From Chara braunii (lineage: Eukaryota > Streptophyta > Charophyceae > Charales > Characeae), in contig BFEA01000031.1 of assembly GCA_003427395.1 (NCBI GenBank), forward strand, positions 1,609,676 through 1,634,137: a stretch of DNA of 24,462 nucleotides. The letters are read 5' to 3'. The position numbers and the translations under genes were made by a program. This document shows, one piece after another, positions 1 through 9,158 of this stretch. The notes beneath the pieces are model-generated. The model did no database searches. It had not been told where the DNA came from and saw nothing but the letters and a program-made list of their open reading frames with translations. The stretch's first letter is position 1. Each line of letters begins with the position of its first letter.

Positions 1-1
1 T

Positions 2-89
<88 letters not shown>
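1..89. repeat. Compound microsatellite (TG)n(AG)n
   Basis: TG repeats fill positions 1-26 and switch directly to AG repeats through 89. The window opens inside the array, so its full length is unknown. Confidence 0.97.
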
Positions 90-91
<2 letters not shown>

Positions 92-1030
92 TGAAGTGGC
101 TGCCATGCGTGTAGCCGTAGAGGTGAGCTGAAAAGATGCACCCTACTGGTAGGGGCATATGCAATTTTTGTGTGCTGGTACCCGACAAAGTTGGAAGGGG
201 TACCGATAGGGGCATAACAAAAATATTTCAGGCCCAACCGACACCGGGGTTTTATGGAAAATTTGAATCGTGGTCAGAGGAAGGAGACATGGGCAATTGG
301 CCTTGGGAGGGGTGTGATGCAAAATAATGGAAATTATAGGGGTGCCAGACAAATTTTCCTTTTTTTTTTTGTTTTTTTAATTTTTTTTCCCTTCCCCTCC
401 CCCCCCCTCCCCTTTCTTACGAAGTGCAATGGGAACCCTGCAACCTAGGCCATCCGCCTTCGTGACCATGGATGTGCCCCGCCCGGGTAAGTATTGTTTT
501 TTTTTTGTTTTTTTGTTTGTTTTTTTTTTCCGGTCTTCTCCTGATCCGGGGACAGATATATGTATATTTTCTCTCACCTCACACATCTTTTAACTGGCGT
601 TCTGCCATGTCATGGAACATATCCTTTTTTCTTTCACTACCTACCTACCACTACTCCTAAGGCTATATGGGGGACCGTTGCAAGCATAGCTTTCCACCTC
701 GCTTCGGTGAAGGGAGGTTACCTCTCTCGGTGGAGGGAGGTCACGGCAAGTATTGTTTGCTGTTTTCTGTTTTCTTTTCTTTCTTTTTTCTTTTCTTTTT
801 TTCTTTTTTTCACTTTTTTACTGTGATCTTAGCCGAGGCCGCTGGGTGACTGTTTTTCGAACCCTTGCGAGATGGCCACTAGGGGTCTACATGACACAAG
901 GGTCAATGCTCTCACCCTCGAGAGCATGACGCATACCATGTAGTCAGTTCGTCGTTGCATGCATGCTGCAGGAGAACACGTGGAAATCCTCCTTCCACAC
1001 AATAATTGTTTCTTGTTCTGTAACGACCGT
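90..1030. other. Spacer with T-rich tracts, no gene recognised
   Basis: Short ORFs here look like chance products of the long T tracts near 358-400, 497-530 and 770-825. A perfect-looking 5' splice donor string GGTAAGTATTG (486-496) and a close relative GGCAAGTATTG (745-755) both precede T-rich stretches. No coding frame joins them convincingly. Confidence 0.5.
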
Positions 1031-1114
1031 AGGGTTGCAAAAAAAAAAAAAAAGGGGAGGGGGGTGCAATAAGTTATCTGAGGAGGGATGCGCCATTAGT
1101 GTTTGGAAAGCCAT

Positions 1115-1117
<3 letters not shown>

Positions 1118-1156
<39 letters not shown>

Positions 1157-1157
1157 N

Positions 1158-1242
<85 letters not shown>

Positions 1243-1275
1243 TATATATATACATAAATAATATTATATATATAT
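1118..1275. repeat. (CT)n microsatellite with one ambiguous base, then AT-rich run
   Basis: CT dinucleotides run from 1118 to 1239, with a single N at 1157 where the assembly did not resolve the array. An alternating AT stretch follows to about 1275. A run of A lies just upstream (about 1040-1053). ORFs reported through this array encode only Leu/Ser or Glu/Arg alternation and are not genes. Confidence 0.97.
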
Positions 1276-2046
1276 GACATTACTGCAGAACTCCTTGTGT
1301 GCAGAACCGTCGATGGGAAAACAGGTGTGTACATAATGCAGTGGCAATGGGCTTCACCCCGTGTACGATTCACCACAGCACCCCATTTCCCTTCTTCTTT
1401 TCTGCCTTTTTTCTGGTGTTTAGTATTCTTTAGGTTTCTTTTGTTTTCTTTCGAGAAGTTTTGACTGTTTTCCTTTTTCTCCCTTTCCCTTTTTCTTTTT
1501 CTTTCTTTTTGTGTCTTTCTTGTGTTCGTTTCGGAGGTAGGTAGGAACATAGCTTGGAGTGAATAGGTTTGTGGCGGAATGGTGTAGGTGATGGAACAGA
1601 TACTGGCATCTCTTTTATGGGATGCTGGCCCTGCTGGGTCTGTTTCCCAAGGGGAGGGGGGGGGGAGGAGATATACTCAGTTTACATTTGTAGGAAGTGT
1701 TGGTATTGTTTGATTGTGGGGTAGCATAGACTACTGTAGATTCAATTTGGTGCTCGTAATGTTAGAATAAACTGTAGAACTGATAGAGCAGAAGATGAGA
1801 AGAAGGATTGTAGTCGCTGAAACAGTCATGGCATGAGCTTTGCCTGCCCGGAGAGCCTCTCTCAGCTCATAGCTGCGGCGACTCTTGTAAGGGGCGCGGG
1901 GCCCGCCGGCCTGGTTCCCGGCTTTCATATCAAATAAAGATTGATCCTTTTTTGGGAAAAAAAAAAGAAACAAAGAAAACGTTGGCGGGCTGCTGCATGC
2001 TGTGGGACACCAAGCGTTAAACCCCCTTCCACAGAATAAGGGCCTC
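1276..2046. other. Non-coding spacer with pyrimidine-rich and G-rich stretches
   Basis: A C/T-rich stretch occupies about 1385-1520. A G run (1651-1670, one A inside plus AGGAG) could form a G-quadruplex. A minus-strand frame at 1731-2135 is open for 134 residues but has biased, low-information composition and no homologue elsewhere in the window. I do not call it a gene. Confidence 0.45.
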
Positions 2047-2153
2047 GCCACACCACTCTCGAAAAGTGAAAAAGACAAAAATGTGGTGGGTGCATCTGGC
2101 CATGTTCTATTACGAAGTTCATTCTCATTCTGCACATTTTGAGAGTGGTGTGG
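2047..2153. repeat. Imperfect inverted repeat, MITE-like
   Basis: The left arm, 2047-2065, ends in CACCACTCTCGAAAA. The right arm, 2137-2153, reads TTTTGAGAGTGGTGTGG. They pair over 17 bp with one bulged base. About 70 bp lie between them and contain repeat E copy 1. A short non-autonomous element or an RNA hairpin are both possible; no target-site duplication is clear. Confidence 0.6.
2073..2134 (+). repeat. Repeat E, copy 1
   Basis: This roughly 60-bp block matches 16053-16114, and more weakly 15935-15995. Shared strings include GACAAA, ATGTTCTA, TTCATTC and GCAC in the same order. It lies upstream of repeat C here, as its relatives do at 16 kb. Confidence 0.6.
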
Positions 2154-2311
2154 GATGCTCTAACTGTTTCCTTCTAGATGTTGTTATGCTGGATCAGTGC
2201 TATGATTGTGCAGATCGTCACCGAAAAAGGCATTCAGTTGTTGTACGATCATTATGGATATCTTACATTAGACCCTGGAGAAAGATGGTGGCATTAACCT
2301 TGCAGACTTCT

Positions 2312-2313
<2 letters not shown>

Positions 2314-2344
<31 letters not shown>
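2314..2344. repeat. Poly-T run (31 T)
   Basis: Uninterrupted T from 2314 to 2344. A second interrupted T run lies at 2547-2572. They could be reverse-strand poly(A) tails of retroposed sequence or simple slippage. No retrogene is recognisable beside them. Confidence 0.9.
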
Positions 2345-2345
<1 letters not shown>

Positions 2346-2366
2346 AAAACCACAGGCTTTTGCAGA

Positions 2367-2444
2367 TTCCTCGTAATGCTATACTGACAATATTCCCCGT
2401 GATGCTATACTGACAATATTCCCCGTAATGTTATACTGACAATA
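2367..2444 (+). repeat. Tandem repeat, three 26-bp units
   Basis: Units are 2367-2392, 2393-2418 and 2419-2444, each built on TTCCCCGTRATGYTATACTG followed by ACAATA. They differ by only one to three bases. The array follows the 31-T run closely. Confidence 0.95.
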
Positions 2445-2837
2445 AAAAAGGCCCGAGAGGCCGTCCTGTCCTGATTCGACAGGTAATTGAATTGGTTGGG
2501 CATAAAAGAGAGTAGCAGCTTCTCCAGAGCGAGTTAATTCCATGTCTTTTTTTTTTTTTTTCTTTTTTTTTTAATTTTAATCAGAACAACCCAAGGTGGT
2601 GGTAGGGGTGCTGATAAGAGCAGACACCACTCTGGTTACACTCCATTTGTGATTGAGCATGACAGGCACGGCGCTTGCTGCCTTCCTATCGTGTTTTATT
2701 CTGAGCATGGTGCACCAATGTGCAAGGCATCCATCTGAGGTTACCAACCGTCGTCCTCGTGACTGATGCATAAGATGTCCAGTAAGCCATCAGATGTGCA
2801 GGGGGGGGTGATCATGGACGACAAGCTCTTATGGGCA
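2445..2837. other. Spacer, no gene recognised
   Basis: It contains a small hairpin CTGTC...GACAG near 2466-2482 and an interrupted T tract at 2547-2572. Open frames are short and have no internal relatives. Confidence 0.4.
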
Positions 2838-2919
2838 GGGATTGAGGGGTGAAGGAGGAGCTCAGGGGTGGGGATCAAGGGATGGAGGAGGAGCTCGGGG
2901 GTGGGGATTGACGGATGGC
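2838..2919 (+). repeat. 33-bp tandem repeat (two full units plus partial)
   Basis: Units 2838-2870 and 2871-2903 plus a partial third. Each has the pattern GGGATYRAGGGRTGRAGGAG followed by GAGCTC and a G run. The period is a multiple of three, so minus-strand frames show an 11-residue Pro/Leu repeat. No larger gene contains it. Confidence 0.9.
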
Positions 2920-2999
2920 AGGCTCGCATGATTGAGTTGTGGAGCATCGTCTGTGGGGCCCCCAGATGTGGGAGGTTGGTTAGAGCGAGTACCTGGAGT

Positions 3000-3530
3000 C
3001 CGTGGCGACAGCGAAGCTGACTGAGATTCCGAGTGCAAGCGGGACAAAGGGGAAGATAGGGGGACTAGAGAAAGGGCGAACCCTTCTTTGTCCAAGCTCG
3101 GCAAGGGAACAAAGAGGGGCGGTGTTGGAGGGCGCGGTGTACCGGCCCTCCACGATGTACCTAGCACACCTTGCCCACGAGCCTCCGTGGTGTACCAGGC
3201 ATGTCCAGATTGTGTCCTGCTCCTGGACAGGTCCCCGGCTGACGCTCCCATAACAAAAGGGTGGAGGTGCGCCACTGGACTTTCCTTTGGTCCATGCGCT
3301 CTCAGCGCCCTGCTCTACAGCAGAGCACAACTGGGCGTGCTTGTGGTAGCCGCCACGATCGCCCGGGGACATGGAGGGGGCAGGTCTGGCGCAGTCTTTT
3401 CAGTTGCGCGCCAAGACTCTCAAGTCAAGTTATGGGACAGGTACTCTGACAACTGTCACAATAAAAGAAAGGAAAAGAGAAAAATGAAAGAAAAGAAAAA
3501 AGAGAAAGTGGAATGCCATTTTGATTTGCG
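3000..3530 (+). repeat. Repeat C, copy 1 (LTR-like block)
   Basis: This block is homologous to 16200-16770. The best stretch, 3267-3364 against 16485-16583, is about three quarters identical by eye and contains GCGCCCTGCTSTACWGCAGA. Homology resumes in the purine-rich run before GGAATGCC (3455-3515 against 16690-16760). Frames are not conserved between copies, so the block looks non-coding. Its position just upstream of the junction core and block A fits a long terminal repeat or leader. Confidence 0.65.
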
Positions 3531-4284
3531 TTTATCTGGAGCGCAGCTTTAGTCTTAATTAATCAGAAGGTCACTAATAACTGGCGACCCAATTTCAAAT
3601 GCTAGGGAGATATCCCGGGCGCCGGGGGCCTGACGTCACGCCCGGCTTGGCAACTGAGTGACCGGCCAGGTTTGAACCCAGGGCACGGGCCCGGGCAGCC
3701 CCAGCGCAAAAAAATAAAAAAATAATAAAAAACACCTGGAAAAATAAAATGTTGTGTAGAATTGCAATACAAACAACTTCTGGCTGAGGGTCACATCAGA
3801 ATTCCTCACGGAACTAAGGGTAAAAAAGAAAATAACCAAATCACACTAAGACACCCCCCTTTAAACCCCTTTAGCCTTTTTAAAACTCATTTATACCCCC
3901 CTTCCCCCCCTTGACAGCCAACGCTCAAAAGAAGAAAAGAGCCTGGGTTTGGGCTCCTCTCAGAGAGCGAGGAAAAAAACCACCACCATGTTTTTTTTTG
4001 TTTTTTTTCCCCCCCCAATGCCCGGGTATCCCAGGCGTCACGCCTGGGTGACTGGCCGGTCATGAAAATCTTCAAATGAGAATTTCTTTCCTTTATTTTA
4101 AATTAATTGCTTTCTTTTATTTTAGTTCCCCTCTTGTGATTCTACAGGGGAACGAATGGTTCCTTCTAAAGTTTTAAAGCGAGCGGCCTAGACTGGCTGA
4201 CCTCTCACAAATTTGTTCCGCCTAGTGAATGCGACCTACCAGGCGTTGTGGATTAAACTTCCAAAAGGAGGGTAACCTCGGCCG
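3531..4284 (+). other. Remainder of LTR-like block C, no gene
   Basis: Two related short GC-rich stretches occur: 3636-3672 (GTCACGCCCGGC, then TGACCGGCCAGG) and 4037-4062 (GTCACGCCTGGG, then TGACTGGCCGGT). An A-rich run lies at 3707-3735. The string GGTTTGAACCC near 3668 resembles a pol III B box, but no A box sits at a usable distance. The block ends in GGCCGCA immediately before the core, as in copy 2. Confidence 0.4.
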
Positions 4285-4316
4285 CATTGGTAGGAAGCTT
4301 ATCACACCCCATGGAG
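4285..4316 (+). other. Conserved junction core, copy 1
   Basis: The string ATTGGTAGGAAGCTTATCAC, followed by a C run and CATGGAG, recurs at 9094 and 17338. On its left is GGCCGCA, as at 17338. On its right the sequence diverges at once. A block ending in CA followed by T and TGG is the arrangement of an LTR end next to a tRNA primer-binding site. The priming tRNA was not identified. Confidence 0.5.
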
Positions 4317-4661
4317 CACGGGTGTGACGCTCAACCTCACGCTCCGCGCTGCTTCCCGGTCGAAGCGTTTTGGTTTGCGGAAGGGCCTCGGGAGGACAGC
4401 GAAGATGGGGTGTGCCAAGGATTTTTGGAAAAGTTGAGTGTGGGGACACAGACGGAACTGAAATCCCCCGTGTTGGTCCGACCTTAGTAAGAAGGAGGTC
4501 TGCCGCCGCGCGGGTTTAAGGGAGAAAAGGGCGCGCGCGGGACTTGCGGCTATGGGAAATTCAATCCAAAAAGTATCGCTGAACTTTCCAGCAAGCCGTC
4601 GCTCTTCGTTTCGTGTGAAAGGGGGCAGTGCACGCGTGGTATCCTGTTAACGGATGAGGTC
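4317..4661. other. Unassigned, no gene recognised
   Basis: The sequence is GC-rich with no counterpart in copy 2. A GCGCGCGCGG-type alternating stretch lies near 4530-4540. Frames here are short. Confidence 0.35.
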
Positions 4662-4805
4662 TCATCGACGTTCGATACGCAACTCTGAATCCGATGTGGG
4701 GGGCTTCAATCGAGCAGCCCTCTCCTTATGCTCGTCCTCGCCACATGTGCGGCAGTGGAAACCCTTGGCTCGGTAACGCTCAAAGCGGCGACAATCGCTG
4801 CACAT
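4662..4805 (-). CDS. Putative 47-residue cysteine-rich (zinc-ribbon-like) ORF
   Basis: An ATG at 4805 opens a 47-residue basic frame ending in TGA at 4662-4664. Cysteines fall at residues 2, 5, 18 and 21 in a C-x2-C-x12-C-x2-C pattern, with histidines at 17 and 26. That spacing is typical of small zinc-binding ribbons; zinc binding is inferred. The C-terminal half is charged and probably disordered. The frame is open upstream of the ATG for only about 13 codons, so this could be a complete microprotein, a 3' exon of the minus-strand gene at 4955-5622, or a fragment of a mobile-element nucleocapsid. I do not recognise the family. The dense Cys pattern is unlikely by chance in so short a frame. 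Confidence 0.45.
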   Translation of the reverse strand: MCSDCRRFERYRAKGFHCRTCGEDEHKERAARLKPPTSDSELRIERR

Positions 4806-4954
4806 AGTGTTAGGCCAATGAGGCTCCACGGGACGACGATCAACTCATTAAATGACAACAACAACGAATAGGGCGGAAAGTGCGTATCAACAATAACAAA
4901 ACCCGCACCAACGAATCCAAAACACCGATTTTTGGGAGAAAAGTAGTAGCGCCC

Positions 4955-5622
4955 TCAGATCTTGGCGACAACTTCTCGTACGTCCCGCTCGCATACACGT
5001 ATCCTTTCCTCGTTGTACGGGAACGGGCTTGGCGGGGGCACGGGAAGTTGGCGCCCGGTTGGGTTGAGGCCGTCTGTCCCTATGACAACAAAAGCAAGCA
5101 CAAAACAAATTTGTCTTAATCATACATCATTCGTTCGACACTCCAGGCAGCCAGATCGTCCAGTCAATCCGCCAATCATCCTCCCAATCATGCTATAACA
5201 AGCTTTCTAATACGACCCAATACATACACATATCAAAATGAGAGAAACAAAGTTACCATAATTCATCCATTATAATATAACGTGACAGAATGAGAGAGTG
5301 AGGGAGAATAGACGCAGATCAAAGGGGAGGAACGAATATAAGGCAATGTCCGGCGATCTTGTCTAGGGAAATTCCGACTTAAAAGCCGATTAATCAGAAC
5401 TCACGTTCGAAGATACAGATTTTGAGAACTTGTCACAAGCACTGACGATCCCGACCGTCACGTGCTAATCCACCATAGCGATCGTCACCCCGCCAACTTA
5501 GTCTACGCACGGTCTGCCCTGGATCCCACAGTTCGTCGGGCAATCCAGCGCTCCACCGCCAAGGCTACATTCAGCTCGTCGGGACTTTTCGACTCGCACC
5601 TTCTCACACACCGTCTAGCCAT
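4955..5622 (-). CDS. Candidate two-exon gene, unknown Pro-rich 78-residue protein
   Basis: Exon 1 (5622-5511) starts at an ATG beginning MARRCVRRCESKSPDEL and contains an amphipathic stretch with VALAVERWIARR-like character. The unspliced frame stops at 5503. A donor GTGCGTA at 5510 and an acceptor at 5080, preceded by a T-rich tract ending in CATAG, remove 431 bases and keep the phase exactly. Exon 2 (5079-4955) then encodes a Pro-rich linker (LPVPPPSPFPYNEE) and an acidic/basic helix-like end, CERDVREVVAKI, before TGA. A TATA-like element lies about 50 bp upstream of the ATG. The protein family is not recognised. The 3' end might instead splice on to the cysteine-rich frame at 4662-4805. 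Intron removal is inferred from splice signals and phase only. Confidence 0.45.
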
Positions 5623-5671
5623 TGCCTCTCGAAAACTAGCTGATGAGTCGAGAGAGAGATTTTATGGGGCG

Positions 5672-5679
5672 CTTTATAG
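5672..5679 (-). promoter_or_regulatory. TATA-like element for the minus-strand gene
   Basis: On the minus strand CTATAAAG reads from 5679 to 5672, followed by CATAAAA and a TCTCTCTCG stretch, then the ATG at 5622. Spacing would place transcription start near 5645-5650 with a short leader. Inference from position and sequence only. Confidence 0.4.
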
Positions 5680-5699
5680 CTGCGGAAAAGGAGATAGAC

Positions 5700-6612
5700 A
5701 TTAGGAAGGGTTAGGACTGAGGCGGGGAGGGGCAGAGGGAAGTTCGGGGATAATCGTTGAAAGCCATGTCGATCCTTCGAAGGTCAGTCGTAGCCAATCA
5801 GAATCGTCGTGTATCAGGAATTTCCTTCTAACACGGTGCGTCGGCTAGAAGGAAGCAAGAGGGAGTCGACAAAGTATTTCGGCGCGAGGATTGGAGCGGG
5901 AAGAAGAAAAGCGCGAAAGATAGCACGAAACGGAACCGAGATTCAGACGATCAAGAAAGAGAAAAGGCGTGCGAGGCGAAGGAGAGATCGAAAACGGTTA
6001 TAGAGAAAGAAGGAGCTTGAGCGCGAAGAAGAGAGTGTTGAAGGTAGCGAGGGAAGAGGGGAGGGGAGGTTCGCATGCATGACGCCGATGCAAAAAAAAG
6101 CACCGAAACAGTTACAACTAGTTCAAAACTGAAAAGTACCATATCTGCGCGTAGGGCGAGTGTAGGAAAGAGTCCTATACCCATTCAGATTCCTACAAAA
6201 AAATTCCGGAGTTTTCAAAGACGAAGTCGAGAACATTCATACACAAGAAAGGACACGTCAGGTTCCTCTCATTCTAGAATTCCTAACTGTCGACCCAAAT
6301 TCCTAGCGCGCTTGCTAAGGCGAGCATAATTCCCATGTCTTTCCCGAATTGCGAAAAAATGAAATTCCAAAAGTCGATCAAAAAAACATTGCCGAAGGTT
6401 CAAAGAGGGACGGGCTTCCTTTATTACGAACAATGCACCTTACTTCATGGAAATACAAAAAGAGGCCCTGTTGGCCTGTTTGCAAGAACACCAAAATTCG
6501 AGAAAAAGGGGGGGGGGTTGGAAGATGGCGCATGCCCAGAGGCTGGCGCGTCACACATGTGACGCTCAGGGGGTTCCAAAATTATGTGATCTCTTGATTG
6601 CATGCACGAAAG
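5700..6612. other. Spacer upstream of the candidate gene, no gene recognised
   Basis: Plus-strand frames at 5809-6003 and 6075-6329 are Arg/Lys/Ser-rich and reflect purine-rich DNA rather than a recognisable protein. No internal repeats were found. Promoter sequence for the minus-strand gene may lie at the left end. Confidence 0.35.
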
Positions 6613-7453
6613 CTAGTTTACATGGCAGAGGGGGAAGGAGGAGGTGAGGAGATGAATGAGGAACCCAATGTATCGGAACGAACAAAATCTTGTAGAAGCA
6701 TCAGATCGGGCCGGGGGCCATGTTGACGGCAACTTCAATTGCAATATCTTCACGAATTTGTCGGCTCCAGGATTTCGGGATCTTCTACCAGCCCTGTCAT
6801 GTGCAGTTCCCTGCTTCTTTGATCGGCGGTGGTTGTGCCGGATCTTGCCTGGTTCTGCTTCATCACTGGGAGTTCGCTCGGCGGTAGTTGACGAGGAGAG
6901 GTTTATGGAGTGGTCTAGGCTATTCAGCAGGGAGCGGAGGGAAGTAATCGGATGCTTCGTCACCGAGATTGACAAAGTGGACGGTTTGGTGTGCTCGAGG
7001 GAATCGATGGTTGGGTCGGGAGAGGGAGAGGAGGTAGTCGGTATACAGGGTAGGGTTAGTGCGGAGGACATTATCGCGTAGGGACTCATAGTCCTCTACT
7101 ATGGGAAAGGTTCCAAAGGTGATGCAGTACAACTTCATATGGTTGTACTGTCTCCAGGCAACACTGAAGAGAAGGATGTTGAGGGGGAAGGACAGGGAGT
7201 GATGAGGGAAGACTGTGCATAAGAGTCGTACTACAAAGTGGGGACAAAAGAGTTGGTTGGCGAAAATGCGGTAGTTTAGAGGGAACTCGATGTGGGGAAG
7301 AGGAAAAAAGGAGAGAGAATCAAGAGGGCGGCGGTAGATCGGACGAGGATGGAGCGCCCGTGCGGGGAGGAGGATGGGGACAAAGCACGGAGGGGGTGGA
7401 GGAGGGAGATGGGGAGCAGGAGCGGGGGTGCCGACGGGAGGATTTTGCGCCAT
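6613..7453 (-). pseudogene. Unrecognised minus-strand coding remnant, C-terminal part of chain D
   Basis: A minus frame open from 7453 to 6920 begins with a Pro-rich stretch. It then encodes a segment with protein-like composition, including LNYRIFANQLFCPHFVVRLL, AWRQYNHMKLYCITFGTFPI and VEDYESLRDNVLRTNP. Around 7000 a second frame (to 6613) takes over with a basic patch containing HRRSKKQ and RAGRRSRNPGADKFVKI. The switch suggests an indel or an intron. It lies directly downstream of the frames at 7320-8721 on the same strand and is probably part of the same decayed gene or element. No family was recognised. Hydrophobic stretches could be membrane segments but contain many polar residues. 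Confidence 0.35.
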
Positions 7454-8721
7454 CGTGTCGACTGGCAGCGTCGGCAGGGACTTCGGGGTTCAGAGCAGAT
7501 CCTCCCCGTGTAGCAGGTAAAGCTCGGGCCGGCGGGCCCCCCTGGGGCTCCGGTGCTGATGCCTCTTCTTCTTCTTTCGACGTTGATCTGGCTTCGGACT
7601 CTTCTTCTGTCGATAGACCTCCGATGGCTATGCGACCTGGATCGTCGTCCGATGACACCTCGCCATGTGTCTGGTGAGCGTTCCGGAATTCATTTAGATC
7701 GGAATTATCCAGTGCAAGATCGTCCAGGTCCAGGAAGCACCAAGCCGTGGGATCGTGATCGCTCAAATATTGACAGAAGTCGTTTGTGCAGTTCGCCCAA
7801 ATTACTATTGGTGTCAACGTCCTTTCCAAAGTGACAGGTTCGGCCTGGTTGGGATCGCTCGGATTGAAGGAGAATGTTTGTCGATAGATCGTCCACGAGC
7901 TGAGACAGAAACGTGAGAATCTCGTACGCAACAGTCGCTCTTCCGCCTTCAGCGATCTCCCCACAAAGAAGTCTAAATAAAGTGCCACGAGTCTCCGTCT
8001 TCGTCGGCCACGCCTGAGCTAGCAGTAGCGAAATCTTGTTGTAGATCTCTAACTCCCGATTGCTATAGTACCGAGCCCAGTGACACCTCATTCTTAGCAT
8101 GCACACACTGATCGATGCAAATTCAGTCCACTTGCGGAGGTAAAGAGGATGGAAGGGAGGGATCCTGGAGGGGCGAATCTCCAAGGTTAGAAGGGGATCA
8201 GCCCAAGATGGTCAGAGAGTTGGAAGATCTGAGGAGAGGGAGAAGGTCGAGAAATGATTCATCGGCGCAAAGGGTAGGTACGAAGAGGGGGAAGGGGATG
8301 AGCTGGGGGATCAGTGCTACTAGTTCGAAGAGAGAAGGTATCGATACACTCGGTTCCCACTATTTGTCGGCCTGGTCGGGCTAGTCGCCGCTGTCTACTC
8401 GTAGAGGCTGGTGATCACTGCGTTGCGTTGCTGCAAGTGGACAGTGCATAGATCACCACTGAAGGCAAGGATCTCCGTTACATCGCTCTGGTTAGGCCGA
8501 GAGAATCGATCGAACGCCGAAACTTCCACTAGGATGGTTGTTGCTCCCCGCTCCGTTGAAATCATCATTTCTACCGCCGCGCACCAAGCCCGGTGGCTAA
8601 ACAGCTGAGCAAACCGGAGGAGATCGGGACTGAGACTAGGATGCGGGACTTGGCGAAACTGCAACAAAGGTCGAGGCTGAAGAAGTTGTGGGGGAAGGGC
8701 CGGATCGATGGCGAAACTCAT
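7320..8721 (-). pseudogene. Frameshifted unknown reading frames downstream of integrase (chain D)
   Basis: Segment 1 (8721-8395, 108 residues) starts at an ATG beginning MSFAIDPALPP. It lies in the same frame as the integrase fragment upstream, separated by one TAG at 8782-8784 and 20 further open codons. Segment 2 (8326-8198) is in another frame and hydrophobic (ELVALIPQLIPFPLFVP). Segment 3 (8184 to about 7850) contains LRKWTEFASISVCMLRM and REVE-like charged helices. Segment 4 (to 7320) contains NCTNDFCQYLSDHDPTAWCF and LDLDDLALDNSDLNEF, then an acidic Glu-rich and Pro/Ser-rich tail. At least two frame changes make it a pseudogene or an intron-bearing gene. The protein is not recognised. 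Its place behind integrase recalls the extra third ORF of some gypsy-like elements, but no envelope features were identified. Confidence 0.45.
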
Positions 8722-8781
8722 GGCGAAGACTGAGGAGAAGTGGTACCAGACGAAGGGGGGGAAACAAGATCCTCGTCTAGG

Positions 8782-9093
8782 CTAAAGAAAGTAGACGAAG
8801 GCGAGGTAGGAGGTATGGCGGACGATAGGAATAGAGCTATGGCTGGCACCGGTCTCAGGAGCGATGTGCGCAGTATTGGCTCCGTTAGGGTCGAGTTCCA
8901 CTACTTGAAAACAACCAGAAAACTTGGGAGCGAGTTTCCGGTCGCGTGCACATTTACGTACCGGCACTAGGTCCCCTAATTTATACTGGTGCTGTGGGCC
9001 TACATTCCCATTCCAGGCCTCGTAACTATGGACCTGCCTACCGTGGGCCAGTTCGGTAATTTCCTGCCTTTTTCGGGCTAACCGCCTTATCCA
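8782..9093 (-). pseudogene. Ty3/gypsy-type integrase C-terminal fragment
   Basis: The frame begins at the edge of the junction core and runs about 100 codons to TAG. It carries the C-terminal integrase signature in order: a basic helix (WIRRLARKRQEITELAHGR), then YKLGDLVPVRKCARDRKL, then PKFSGCFQVVELDPNGAN. This matches the small beta-barrel and GPY/F module found C-terminal to the catalytic core in Ty3/gypsy integrases, with GCF in place of the usual GPF/GPY. The catalytic core, RNase H and reverse transcriptase are missing, because the sequence upstream on this strand changes abruptly to the core and block A. It is therefore a truncated remnant. The fold assignment rests on motif recognition alone. 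Confidence 0.75.
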
Positions 9094-9158
9094 CATTGGT
9101 AGGAAGCTTATCACCCCCCATGGAGGGTCATAAACCCCCTCCTTACCATCGGACACAG
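9094..9158 (+). other. Conserved junction core, copy 1b, extended
   Basis: The core matches 4285 and 17338. From here homology with 17338-17402 continues past the core through GGTCATAARCCCCCTCC and TTACCATCRGACACRG. The left flank is integrase coding sequence instead of GGCCGCA, so this copy has lost the C block it would normally adjoin. Confidence 0.6.

Noticed and set aside
828-846. TGATCTTAGCC followed by GAGGCCG, resembling the reverse complement of the U2 snRNA 5' end
   Set aside because: Only about 11 bases match, several bases are missing in the middle, and no further U2 sequence follows.
944-1277. ORFs of Glu-Arg or Leu-Ser repeats across the (CT)n array
   Set aside because: Pure translation of a dinucleotide repeat, with an unresolved base inside.
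1651-1670. G-quadruplex as a functional element
   Set aside because: The run could fold, but nothing around it (gene, promoter, conserved copy) suggests a role.
3640-3740. tRNA-derived SINE suggested by GGTTTGAACCC and an A-rich run
   Set aside because: No A box at a workable distance and no tRNA cloverleaf; the only related stretch (4037-4062) lacks the B box.
6656-7081. Plus-strand 141-residue ORF
   Set aside because: It lies opposite the minus-strand frames with more protein-like composition and has no homologue in the window; taken as a shadow.
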